Below, piece after piece: positions 26,391-34,815 of a stretch of DNA of 64,000 nt (the first letter of the stretch is position 1; each line of letters starts with the position of its first letter). The position numbers were made by a program, and so were the translations under genes. The DNA comes from CAVRUF01 sp963716005 (GTDB lineage Bacteria > Actinomycetota > Thermoleophilia > Gaiellales > Gaiellaceae), in the NCBI GenBank assembly GCA_963716005.1, contig OY970285.1, forward strand, positions 62,001 through 126,000, in the 5' to 3' direction. The notes below the pieces were generated by a model. The model did not search any database, was not told the origin of the DNA, and was given only the letters and a program-made list of their open reading frames with translations.

Positions 26391-27461
26391 GTGCTCACGG
26401 TGAACGCAGCCGTTTTCGACGGTCCCGGCCGGGTCTCGGTGGAGGAGCTCTCGCTCGAGGAGCCGCGGCGCGGCGAGGTGCTCGTCAAGCTCGGCGCGAG
26501 CGGCGTCTGCCATTCCGACCTGCACGTGGTCGACGGGGACTGGCCGCGGCCCGCGCCCGTGGTCATGGGCCACGAGGGCGCCGGGGTGGTCGAGGCGCTC
26601 GGCGAGGGCGTCGAAGGCGTCGAGGTCGGCGACCACGTCGTCTGCTCCTGGTTCTACTCGTGCCGGCGCTGCGCGCACTGCCTCGCCGGCCGGGCATGGG
26701 CCTGCTCCGGGACGAAGGCCGGCCAGTGCGTGATGGACGACGGGACGACGCGGTTCAAGCGCTCCTCCGGGGAGGACGTCTTCTCGTACCTCGCGGTCGC
26801 GTCGATGGCGGAGCGCACGGTCGTTCCCGAGGCCGGCGTGATCCCGATCTCCCGCGAGGTGCCGATGGACGTCGCCGCGCTCATCGGGTGCGCGATCACG
26901 ACCGGCGTCGGCGCGGTGTGGAACACGGCGCAGGTCGAACCGGGCGCGTCGGTGGTCGTGATCGGCTGCGGCGGGGTGGGGCTGTCCGCGGTCATGGGCG
27001 CCGCGCTGGCCGGGGCGAGTCCCATCGTCGCCGTGGACGTCTCGTCCGACAAGCTCGCGCTCGCGCTCGAGGTCGGGGCGACGCATGCGGTCGGCTCGCT
27101 CGACGAGGTTCCCGGCGGCGCGGATTACGTGTTCGAGGCGATCGGGCTCGTGGAGACGATCGAGGCGGTGCCAGGGCTCCTGCGCTCCGGCGGGGTCGGC
27201 GTGCTCGTCGGCCTGGCCGCGTACGACGTCCGCGCCTCGTTCGACGTCTACTCCTTCGTGGACTCCGGCAAGACGCTCGTCGGCTCGATCTACGGCGGCG
27301 CGGTGCCGGCGCTCGACTTCCCGCGCATCGCCGATCTCTACCTGGCCGGGAAGCTCCCGCTCGACAAGCTCGTATCGCACCGCATCGGCCTGGACGAGGT
27401 GGAGGACGCCTTCGCCGCCATGCGCCGCCGCGAACGGGCGCGCTCGGTCGTCGTCTTCTAG
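26391..27461 (+). CDS. Zinc-dependent medium-chain alcohol dehydrogenase
   Basis: 356 residues. Catalytic zinc ligands are C40, H61 and a cysteine near 165; the structural zinc cysteines C91, C94, C97 and C105 are all present. The NAD motif is VIGCGGVGLSAV near residue 190. Resembles the glutathione/mycothiol-dependent formaldehyde dehydrogenase branch. Being divergent from fhs (32 bp gap), a role in one-carbon oxidation is possible. GTG at 26391 is the start. Confidence 0.85.
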   Translation: MLTVNAAVFDGPGRVSVEELSLEEPRRGEVLVKLGASGVCHSDLHVVDGDWPRPAPVVMGHEGAGVVEALGEGVEGVEVGDHVVCSWFYSCRRCAHCLAGRAWACSGTKAGQCVMDDGTTRFKRSSGEDVFSYLAVASMAERTVVPEAGVIPISREVPMDVAALIGCAITTGVGAVWNTAQVEPGASVVVIGCGGVGLSAVMGAALAGASPIVAVDVSSDKLALALEVGATHAVGSLDEVPGGADYVFEAIGLVETIEAVPGLLRSGGVGVLVGLAAYDVRASFDVYSFVDSGKTLVGSIYGGAVPALDFPRIADLYLAGKLPLDKLVSHRIGLDEVEDAFAAMRRRERARSVVVF

Positions 27462-27479
27462 ATCCGTATCCTGCGACTC

Positions 27480-28121
27480 ATGGCGACAACGCCCGGTTAT
27501 CAGAGCATCCATATCTCCGAGCTTCCGTCCGTGCCGGTCACCGAGACGCTCGTCTGGCGCCCGGTGCGCCGCACGCTCGGGATCGAGGCGTTCGGCATGA
27601 ACGCGTACACGGCCGCGGACGCGGGCGACGAGATCGTCGAGGACCACGACGAGCTTGGCAACGCGGCGGGCGGGCACGAGGAGGTCTACGTCGTGCTCAC
27701 CGGCCACGTGACCTTCACGGTCGGCGGCGAGGAGATCGACGCGCCCGCCGGCACGCTCGTCTTCCTCAAGGATCCGGCGGTGCGCCGCGCCGCGGTCGCG
27801 AAGGAGGCGAACTCGACAGTCCTCGCGGTGGGCGGCGAGCCCGGCAAGGCGTACGAGGTGTCCGCGTGGGAGTACTACTTCGCGGCGATCCCGTTCGCCA
27901 AGTCGGGCGAGTGGGACAAGGCCGCGGAGACCGTCGCCGAGGGGCTCGAGCGCTTCCCGGACAACGCGTCGATCCTCTACAACCTCGGCTGCTACGAAGC
28001 GCAGGCCGGCCGGCACGATGACGCGGTCGCGCACGTGCGCCAGGCGCTCTCGCTCGATCCGCGGCTGGGCGAGGTCGCAACGAAGGACTCGGATCTCGAT
28101 CCGATCCGCGACTCGCTCTAA
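27480..28121 (+). CDS. Cupin-TPR fusion protein
   Basis: 213 residues. A cupin barrel (GGHEEVYVVLTGHVTFTVGGEEIDAPAGTLV cut into two motifs, about residues 60-95) is followed by two TPR-like helical repeats (WDKAAETVAEGLERFPDN, ILYNLGCYEAQAGRHDDAV, residues 140-200). The first cupin motif keeps one histidine (GGHEEVY), so metal binding may be weak. Likely a small sensor or scaffold; function unknown. It follows the alcohol dehydrogenase by 18 bp. Confidence 0.72.
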   Translation: MATTPGYQSIHISELPSVPVTETLVWRPVRRTLGIEAFGMNAYTAADAGDEIVEDHDELGNAAGGHEEVYVVLTGHVTFTVGGEEIDAPAGTLVFLKDPAVRRAAVAKEANSTVLAVGGEPGKAYEVSAWEYYFAAIPFAKSGEWDKAAETVAEGLERFPDNASILYNLGCYEAQAGRHDDAVAHVRQALSLDPRLGEVATKDSDLDPIRDSL

Positions 28122-28187
28122 GTAACCCTGGTGAGCGCGCGGAAGCGGCCGAGCGCGTCGTCCATGGATCGATTCTAAGGTTCACCA

Positions 28188-29300
28188 ATGCGGGACGAAC
28201 TGACCGATCTGGCGCGCGAGCTGGTTGCGATCGACTCGGTCAATCCGGGCCTCGCGCCCGGCGCCGCGGGCGAGGAGGAGATCTCGCGGTTCGTGGCGGC
28301 CTGGCTCGAGCGGCGCGGGCTCGAGGTCTTCCGCGACGAGATCGCGCCGGGCCGGTGGAACGTGACGGCGTTCGCGCACGGCTCGGGCGGGGGCCGGTCG
28401 CTGCTCCTGAACGGCCATCTCGACACGGTCGGTCACGCAGGCATGGAGCGGCCGCTCGAGCCGGCGGTCGAAGGCAACCGGCTGTACGGGCGCGGAGCGT
28501 ACGACATGAAGACGAGCGTGGCCGCGATGATGCTCGTCGGCGCGCGGGCCGTCGAACTGTCCCTGCGGGGAGACGTGATCGTGTCCGCAGTGGCCGACGA
28601 GGAGGTCGCGAGCATCGGATCGCAGGCGGTCGTCACGGCACTCCGTCCTGATGCGGCGATCGTGACCGAGGCGACCGAGGAGCGGATCGCGATTGCGCAC
28701 AAGGGCTTCGTCTGGCTCGAGGTCGAGACCCGCGGAGTCGCGGCGCACGGCTCGCGCGCGGATCTCGGCGTGGACGCGATCGCGAAGATGGGGACGATGC
28801 TCGTCGGGATGGCGGCGCTCGACCGCTCGCTGCGCGGCTCGCCCACGCACCTCCTGCTCGGCAGCGGATCGCTGCACGCGTCCCTCGTCGAGGGCGGGGT
28901 CGAGCTGTCTACGTACCCCGACCGGTGCCTCGTCCAGGCCGAGCGGCGAACGATCCCGGGCGAGACGCCTGCGGGCGTCGAGGAGCAGATCCGCGAGATC
29001 GCCGAGGACGCCGACGATCCGGACCTCGACGTGGACGTGCGGGTGACGTTCGTCCGCGAGCCGTTCGAAATCGCACCGACCGCCGAGATCGTGGAGCTCG
29101 TGCGCCGCCACTCCGGGAGCGATGTCTCAGGCGTCCCGTTCTGGGCCGACGCGGCCATCTTCTCCGCGGCCGGGATCCCGACGGTCATGTACGGCCCGGC
29201 CGGGGAAGGCGCCCACGCGGACATGGAGTGGGTCGACCTCGATTCGGCCGCCCGCTGCGCGGAGACCTACCTCGCGGTCGCCACCGAGTTCTGCGGGTAG
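28188..29300 (+). CDS. M20-family metallopeptidase (ArgE/DapE type)
   Basis: 370 residues. Metal ligands sit in GHLDTVG and GRGAYDMK; DEEVAS carries the catalytic glutamate, and AGEGAHADMEWV the last histidine. The dimerisation domain (AAHGSRADLGVDAI) interrupts the catalytic fold as usual. Hydrolyses an N-acyl amino acid or dipeptide; the substrate is not evident. ATG at 28188. Confidence 0.85.
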   Translation: MRDELTDLARELVAIDSVNPGLAPGAAGEEEISRFVAAWLERRGLEVFRDEIAPGRWNVTAFAHGSGGGRSLLLNGHLDTVGHAGMERPLEPAVEGNRLYGRGAYDMKTSVAAMMLVGARAVELSLRGDVIVSAVADEEVASIGSQAVVTALRPDAAIVTEATEERIAIAHKGFVWLEVETRGVAAHGSRADLGVDAIAKMGTMLVGMAALDRSLRGSPTHLLLGSGSLHASLVEGGVELSTYPDRCLVQAERRTIPGETPAGVEEQIREIAEDADDPDLDVDVRVTFVREPFEIAPTAEIVELVRRHSGSDVSGVPFWADAAIFSAAGIPTVMYGPAGEGAHADMEWVDLDSAARCAETYLAVATEFCG

Positions 29301-29465
29301 CAGCGGCGTGTCACACTCGGTGCCGTTCTGCCTGCAAATCGGCGCAATCGGTGTGCCTTTGGCGCGGAGATCCGCGATAGTCTCTGGGCGGGGCGGAGGG
29401 AGTCCCTGTCAGACGCGCGAGTGCTATTAAGGGCGCGCGGTGGCCGGCGGGCCTACGCTTAGCCC

Positions 29466-30248
29466 ATGCAGACGCCGCCCGCCCAGACCGCGGGCCGGGT
29501 CGAGGTGGTTCGCCTCCCCGGGGGCCGCAGCGAGCCCGACGAGGTCGCGGTCGAGGAGCCACTCGAGATCCGCGTGAACCGCGAACCGGTGGCGGTCACG
29601 ATGCGCACCCCGGGCCACGACGAGGAGCTGGCGCTCGGGTTCTGCCTGTCCGAGGGGATCCCGGCGACGGTGGCCCGGCTGCCGGACGACCTCGCGGCGA
29701 ACACCGTCGAGGTCGACGCGCCTGGCTTCGATCCGGCCGGGCTGAAGCGGAGCTTCTACACCACGTCCTCGTGCGGGGTCTGCGGCAAGGGCGCGCTCGA
29801 GGCGATCGCGGTCGAGGCGCCGCGGGTCGAAAGCGACCTCACGGTTCCGGCGGCCGTCATCTCCGCGCTCCCGGAGCGCCTGCGCGAGGGCCAGGCGACC
29901 TTCGCGGCCACGGGAGGACTCCACGCCACCGGGCTCTTCGACGGCGACGGCGGGCTGCTCGCGCTCCGCGAGGACGTCGGTCGCCACAACGCGATGGACA
30001 AGGTGATCGGCTGGGCGCACGGCGCCGGCCGGCTGCCGCTGGCGCGCGCGATCCTCTGCGTCAGCGGGCGCCTCTCCTTCGAGCTCGTGCAGAAGGCCGC
30101 CGTTGCCGGTTGCCCGCTGCTCGTTGCCGTCGGCGCTCCCTCGTCGCTGGCGGTCGACCTCGCCGCCGACCGCGGGATCACGCTCTGCGGCTTCGTCCGC
30201 GACGGGCGGATCAACGTCTACACGGAGCCGTGGCGCGTCACGACGTAA
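29466..30248 (+). CDS. fdhD: Formate dehydrogenase accessory sulfurtransferase
   Basis: 260 residues. The TTSSCGVCGK motif near residue 102 carries the two cysteines that relay sulfur from IscS to the molybdenum cofactor. REDVGRHNAMDKVIG and CVSGRLSFELVQKAA are further FdhD signatures. The expected client, a formate dehydrogenase, is not in this window. The gene overlaps mobA by 19 bp, a logical pairing in cofactor maturation. Confidence 0.93.
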   Translation: MQTPPAQTAGRVEVVRLPGGRSEPDEVAVEEPLEIRVNREPVAVTMRTPGHDEELALGFCLSEGIPATVARLPDDLAANTVEVDAPGFDPAGLKRSFYTTSSCGVCGKGALEAIAVEAPRVESDLTVPAAVISALPERLREGQATFAATGGLHATGLFDGDGGLLALREDVGRHNAMDKVIGWAHGAGRLPLARAILCVSGRLSFELVQKAAVAGCPLLVAVGAPSSLAVDLAADRGITLCGFVRDGRINVYTEPWRVTT

Positions 30249-30769
30249 CCGGCGTCCTGCTCGTCGGGGGCGCGAGCCGCCGGTTCGGATCGCCGAAGGC
30301 CCTGGCCGTCCTCGACGGCGAGACGCTCGCCGAGCGCGCCTGGCGCACGCTGGGCGAGGCGTTCGAGCATCGGATCGCCGTCGGCAAGGTCGCGGATGAG
30401 CTGTCGCTGCCGTTCGCGGTGGAGGACGACGGCTCGGAGCTGCGGGCGTCGCTGGTCGGACTCGTCGCCGGTCTGCGCCTCGCGCCGACGGAGCTGATCG
30501 TCGCCGTGCCGGTCGACGTGCCGCGCGTGTCGGCGGCGTTCCTCGCCGAGTTGGCCGTCGCTGCCGAAGGCGCCGACGCGGCGCACCCCGAGAGCGGACC
30601 GCTACCGGGCGCCTACCGCCGCACGGCGCTCCCTGTGCTCGAGCGTCGCCTCGCGGCCGGCGAGCTGAAGCTGCGCGACGCCGCCGCGGAGCTGAACGCG
30701 CGCGTCATTCCCGGGAACCCAGAGCTCCTCCGGAACGTAAACACCCCGGATGACCTCATGGGCCTCTAG
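30230..30769 (+). CDS. mobA: Molybdenum cofactor guanylyltransferase
   Basis: 179 residues, a little short for the family. The nucleotidyltransferase signature LLVGGASRRFGSPKAL opens the protein; PVDVPRVSAAFLAEL holds the Mg-binding aspartate. It would attach GMP to molybdopterin for bis-MGD enzymes such as formate dehydrogenase. GTG at 30230 lies inside the fdhD end. The stop lies 20 bp inside the next gene. Confidence 0.85.
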   Translation: MARHDVTGVLLVGGASRRFGSPKALAVLDGETLAERAWRTLGEAFEHRIAVGKVADELSLPFAVEDDGSELRASLVGLVAGLRLAPTELIVAVPVDVPRVSAAFLAELAVAAEGADAAHPESGPLPGAYRRTALPVLERRLAAGELKLRDAAAELNARVIPGNPELLRNVNTPDDLMGL

Positions 30770-31787
30770 GGCATCGCTCGCCTCCCTCTGCCTGCTCGCG
30801 GCCTGCGGTGGCGGCGGGGGAACGACTGCTGCCGATCCGCCGCCTGCGACGGCGGCCGCCGAGCCCGAGTTGCTCCTTCCGCTCGACGTGGAGGTCGACG
30901 CCGAGGGTCGCATCTACGTCGCCGACGCGGAGCTGCACCAGGTGCTCCGGTTCGATCCGGCGTCCGGCGACACCGAGGTCGTCGTCGGAACGGGCCAGCC
31001 CGGATCGGTCGGTGACGGCGGTCCGGCGGTGGACGCGCAGATCAGCGAGCCGACCGGGCTCGCGCTCGCCGCCGATGGAACGCTGTATCTCGCCGACTTC
31101 CCCGAGAACCGCATCCGCCGGGTCGATCCGGACGGGACGATCACGACGGTCGCGGAGCTGATCGCACCGACCGAGGTCGCGCTCGATTCGACCGCGCGCC
31201 GGTTGGCCGTGCCGCTGATCGGGCACGTCGTCTTCCGCGTCGATGTGCCTTCGGGCAAGGCAATGCGGATCGCAGGTTCCGGGAATCCCGAGACGACCGG
31301 CGACGGTGGGCCGGCGCGGGCAGCGCACGTCGAGAGCCCGCACGGCGCGGCCTACGACGCGGACGGGAATCTCTTCATCCCGGACGGCAGCTACGTCCGT
31401 CGGATCGACGCGAAGACCGGCGCGATCACGACCATCGCCGGCACGGGTGTGCCCGAGGACTCGGGGGACGGCGGCCCGGCGCGGGAGGCGGGGCTCATTC
31501 CGGTGAAGCTCCTCTTCGGCCCCGACGGGTCGCTCTACGTGGTCGGCGGCGACCCGACCGGCGGGACGGTCCGGCGCATCGCGCCCGACGGGACGATCTC
31601 GACGGTCGTGGGGAACGGCTTCATCGGCGAGAACGGCGACGGGGGGCCGGCGACGGAGGCAGGGATCCAGCCGAGCGACGCTGCGTTCGCTCCCGACAGG
31701 TCGCTGATCGTCGTCCAGATCGAGCCGGAGCCGTCGGTGCGGCGGGTCGATCCCGAGACGGGGATCATCACGACCATCCTCCGCTGA
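30750..31787 (+). CDS. NHL-repeat lipoprotein
   Basis: 345 residues. Lipoprotein signal ending LLAAC, a low-complexity linker, then at least five repeats of the NHL beta-propeller pattern (PLDVEVDAEGRIYVADAE, LALAADGTLYLADFPENRIRRVD, AYDADGNLFIPDG, LFGPDGSLYVVGGD), with intervening GTGxPGxxGDGGPA loops. Likely a secreted or anchored six-bladed propeller of unknown ligand. The ATG at 30750 overlaps mobA by 20 bp, suggesting coupling, though the functions look unrelated. Confidence 0.82.
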   Translation: MTSWASRASLASLCLLAACGGGGGTTAADPPPATAAAEPELLLPLDVEVDAEGRIYVADAELHQVLRFDPASGDTEVVVGTGQPGSVGDGGPAVDAQISEPTGLALAADGTLYLADFPENRIRRVDPDGTITTVAELIAPTEVALDSTARRLAVPLIGHVVFRVDVPSGKAMRIAGSGNPETTGDGGPARAAHVESPHGAAYDADGNLFIPDGSYVRRIDAKTGAITTIAGTGVPEDSGDGGPAREAGLIPVKLLFGPDGSLYVVGGDPTGGTVRRIAPDGTISTVVGNGFIGENGDGGPATEAGIQPSDAAFAPDRSLIVVQIEPEPSVRRVDPETGIITTILR

Positions 31788-31823
31788 CGGAACCTTCCGG
31801 CGACCGCGGGCGTAGAGGCGGAG

Positions 31824-32594
31824 ATGAGACGAACGCTCGCCATGCTGATCGCCTTCGGCGCCCTCGTCGTCGCCCCGGCGGCGCAGGCGAAGGGCCCGGC
31901 CTCGCTCACAATCTGCGGGCGCGACGAATGCCGCCAGTTCATGAGCCAGACGCATGAGGCGCTCGTCTTCGGCGTTCTCGAGACGCACTACGGCTCGAGG
32001 CGCGAAGGCGCGCCGCCGCTCGCGCCGTACTACACCCTCGAGCTCGACGGCTGGGACGAATGGGACTCGTCGATCTACGTCCCCTCGGTCGAGCTCGTCG
32101 GAAGCGACAAGGGCTGGTCGAATCCCACCTCCCGTACCGAGACGAGCCTAGAGCGGGCGGTCGAGTGGCTCGAGCCGTTTCCGGCGACGATCGCGAGCGT
32201 GGCCGTTGACGGCGTGGCGGCCGACGACGCGGCCGCCTTCGCGGCTCTCTTCGACGAGCTTCCCCGGACGCAGGCCGTGCTCGACGTGCCGCCGGTGAAG
32301 ATAGAGGTCCGCGGGCTTCCGGAGGCCTGGGTCGACCGGGCGCGCGCGATCGAGTACTTCCCGAAGGAGCAGGTCATGCGCCGCGACCACGAGTGGGTGA
32401 AGGTGTCCCCCGCGGTTGCTGATGTGATCGCGGGCCACCCCGAGGTCGTCGTCGAGACCGCGGCCGATGGACGAACCTGGCCGAGCCCTCTCTGGCTGGC
32501 GCTGCCCGCTCTCGTCGCGCTCGCCGGCGCCTCAGTGTGGCTCGTACGCCGAGCGCTGCGCGGTCGTGAGCGCGAGAGCCTCGTTCGCGGTTGA
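31824..32594 (+). CDS. Exported protein with C-terminal membrane anchor, unknown function
   Basis: 256 residues. An N-terminal signal peptide (LAMLIAFGALVVAPAAQA) and a C-terminal helix (LWLALPALVALAGASVWLV) followed by basic RRALRGRER suggest a protein facing outward and anchored at its end. A CGRDEC pair near residue 30 could be a disulfide. No family was recognised. Its 3' end overlaps the oppositely oriented kelch gene by 63 bp. Confidence 0.65.
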   Translation: MRRTLAMLIAFGALVVAPAAQAKGPASLTICGRDECRQFMSQTHEALVFGVLETHYGSRREGAPPLAPYYTLELDGWDEWDSSIYVPSVELVGSDKGWSNPTSRTETSLERAVEWLEPFPATIASVAVDGVAADDAAAFAALFDELPRTQAVLDVPPVKIEVRGLPEAWVDRARAIEYFPKEQVMRRDHEWVKVSPAVADVIAGHPEVVVETAADGRTWPSPLWLALPALVALAGASVWLVRRALRGRERESLVRG

Positions 32595-33479
32595 AACGCT
32601 AAGGCCGGGCGTCGTTCCGCCGCCGATGGCGTAGATGCGCCCGCCGAGCGCCGCGACGCCGAGGCCGTGGCGCGGCGTCGGCAGGTCGGGCAGTCGGAAC
32701 CAACGACGCGACGCGATCCGGTAGCGGTAGACGAACCGGATCGTCCCGTTGGTCGCCTCACCGCCGACCGAGACGATCGAGCCGCTGAGCGCGGCAGCCC
32801 CGGTCCCGCCGCGCGGCCGTGGGACGGGAGGGAGGCTCTCCCAGCGACGCTTCTTCGGCAGGTAGCGCTGGAACGTGCGGAGGTTCGAGGCGAAGCCGGC
32901 TGTGCGCCCGCCGACGACGTACACCTTGCCGTCCCACGCCGTGACACCGAGATGCTCGCGCGGCTTCGGGCCCGGGGCGAACCTCCACCTGCCTGTGAGG
33001 AGGTTGTAGAGGAGCGCCGACTTGGCGAGCCCGTTCGGGCCGACGCCGCCCGCGACGACGAGCGTGTGCCCGACGACGGCGGCGCCTGCAGCAGCTCGTT
33101 CGGCCGGCAGCCTCGGGCCGAAGCGCCACTTGCCGCCGCGGAAGACGAGGAGCGCCCGGGCGCGGTGGCCGTCGTGCCGGTAGCCGCCGACCACGTAGAC
33201 ACGGCCCTTCCACGTCGCGGCGGCGGGATGATGCAGCGCGATAGGCAGGTCGGGCAGCCGTCCCCAGTCGTCGGCGACAGGGTCATAGGCGTCGACGCGG
33301 CGTGAGGCCGAGCCGTCTCCGCGGACGCCGCCGATCACGAGGATCATCCCGTTCACGACCGTGGAGACGACCTCGGAGCGAGCCTCGGGGAGCGGCGCGC
33401 CGTCCTCCCACGCGGCGTGGGCGGGTGGTGCGCAGGCGAGGAGAAGGAGGGCGGAGGCGAGTCCGAGCCGGGCGGTCAC
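32532..33479 (-). CDS. Secreted kelch-repeat protein
   Basis: 315 residues. Signal peptide (LGLASALLLLACAPPAHA), then about six kelch blades with the typical GG plus spaced aromatic pattern (ILVIGGVRGD, VYVVGGYRHD, LVVAGGVGPN, VYVVGGRTAG, IVSVGGEATN, IYAIGGGTTPG). A beta-propeller for binding sugar or protein; no catalytic residues are recognisable. GTG at 33479 overlaps the purA stop (GTGA). Confidence 0.82.
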   Translation of the reverse strand: MTARLGLASALLLLACAPPAHAAWEDGAPLPEARSEVVSTVVNGMILVIGGVRGDGSASRRVDAYDPVADDWGRLPDLPIALHHPAAATWKGRVYVVGGYRHDGHRARALLVFRGGKWRFGPRLPAERAAAGAAVVGHTLVVAGGVGPNGLAKSALLYNLLTGRWRFAPGPKPREHLGVTAWDGKVYVVGGRTAGFASNLRTFQRYLPKKRRWESLPPVPRPRGGTGAAALSGSIVSVGGEATNGTIRFVYRYRIASRRWFRLPDLPTPRHGLGVAALGGRIYAIGGGTTPGLSVSTANEALALTTAQRSAYEPH

Positions 33480-34780
33480 GCCGTCCCGGCGACGCTCTCG
33501 AGCTCGCGGGAGGTGAGGACGCGCTCGCGGTCGGGGCCGGTTCCGACCATGCAGATCTCGACGCCGAGGGAGTCCTCGATGAACGCGACGTAGTCGCGCG
33601 CCGCCGAAGGGAGGCCGGAGAGCGTCTCGACGTCGTCGAGCGGCTCCTCCCAGCCGGGCAGCGTCTCGTAGACCGGCTCGGCGTGGTGGAAGTCGCTCTG
33701 GTGCGCCGGGAACTCGCCCGTCTCGGTTCCGTCGGGAAGCCGGTAGCGAACGCAGACGGGCAGCTCGGAGAACGCCGAGAGCACGTCGAGCTTGGTCACG
33801 GCGAGCGACGTCAGCCCGTTGACGCGGACGGCGAAGCGCAGGCCGACCAGGTCGAGCCAGCCGCAGCGGCGCTCGCGCCCGGTGGTGGTGCCGTACTCGG
33901 CGCCGAGCTCGCGCACCTTAGCGTTGTCGGGCCCCTCGATCTCGGTGGGGAACGGGCCTTCCCCGACGCGGGTGAGGTACGCCTTGGCCACGCCGATCGC
34001 GCGGTCGATGCGCGTCGGCCCGATCCCGGTCCCGGTCGCGGCGGCGCCGGCGGTCGGGTTGGACGAGGTGACAAAGGGATACGAGCCGTGGTCGAGGTCG
34101 AGCAGCGTGCCCTGGGCTCCTTCGAGAAGCACGCGCTTGCCCTCCTTGAGCGCCGTGTCGACGAGCAGCGACGTGTCGGCGATGTACGGCCGCAGCCGGG
34201 TCGCGTACTCCTCCATGCGGTCGGCGAGCTCCTCGAGCCGAAGCGGCTCGGCGTCGTGGAGGCGCTGGAGCCGGATGTTGTTCTCGGCGAGCGCCGTCTC
34301 GAACTTCTGGCGGAGGATCTTCGGGTCGAGCACATCCTGCATGCGGATCCCGATGCGCGCCGCCTTGTCCGCGTAGGCGGGCCCGATGCCGCGCCGCGTC
34401 GTCCCGATCTGGAGCCGCCCGAGCCTTCGTTCACTCGCTGAGTCAATGGCGACGTGCCACGGCATGATCAGGTGCGCGTTCCCGGAGATGCGCAGGTCGC
34501 CGGTGGTGATGCCGCGCGCCTCGAGACCGTCGATCTCCTCCACGAGCAGCCGCGGGTCGAGCACGCACCCGGCGCCGACGACGCACATGCGCCCGGCGTA
34601 GAGGATCCCGGACGGGATGTGGTGGAGCTTGAACGTCTCGCCGTCGCGGACGATCGTGTGCCCGGCGTTCGGCCCGCCCTGGTAGCGGCAGACGACGTCG
34701 GAGTGCTCGGCGAGCAGGTCGACGATCTTGCCCTTGCCCTCATCGCCCCACTGGGCGCCGACGATCACTGTGGCGGGCAT
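33476..34780 (-). CDS. purA: Adenylosuccinate synthetase
   Basis: 434 residues, standard length. Catalytic D13 (GDEGKGK) and H41 (GHT) stand exactly where expected; GTTRRGIGPAYADK and LEGAQGTLLDLDHGSYPFVTSSN are family signatures. Converts IMP, aspartate and GTP to adenylosuccinate. ATG at 34780. The next gene overlaps its stop. Confidence 0.96.
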   Translation of the reverse strand: MPATVIVGAQWGDEGKGKIVDLLAEHSDVVCRYQGGPNAGHTIVRDGETFKLHHIPSGILYAGRMCVVGAGCVLDPRLLVEEIDGLEARGITTGDLRISGNAHLIMPWHVAIDSASERRLGRLQIGTTRRGIGPAYADKAARIGIRMQDVLDPKILRQKFETALAENNIRLQRLHDAEPLRLEELADRMEEYATRLRPYIADTSLLVDTALKEGKRVLLEGAQGTLLDLDHGSYPFVTSSNPTAGAAATGTGIGPTRIDRAIGVAKAYLTRVGEGPFPTEIEGPDNAKVRELGAEYGTTTGRERRCGWLDLVGLRFAVRVNGLTSLAVTKLDVLSAFSELPVCVRYRLPDGTETGEFPAHQSDFHHAEPVYETLPGWEEPLDDVETLSGLPSAARDYVAFIEDSLGVEICMVGTGPDRERVLTSRELESVAGTA

Positions 34781-34815
34781 CGCTTGGAGCTTAGTTACGG
34801 GGCGCGCCGGAGGAG

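Noticed and set aside
29301..29465. Gap before fdhD checked for a selenocysteine element or att site
   Set aside because: 165 bp without a clear hairpin, repeat or known motif.
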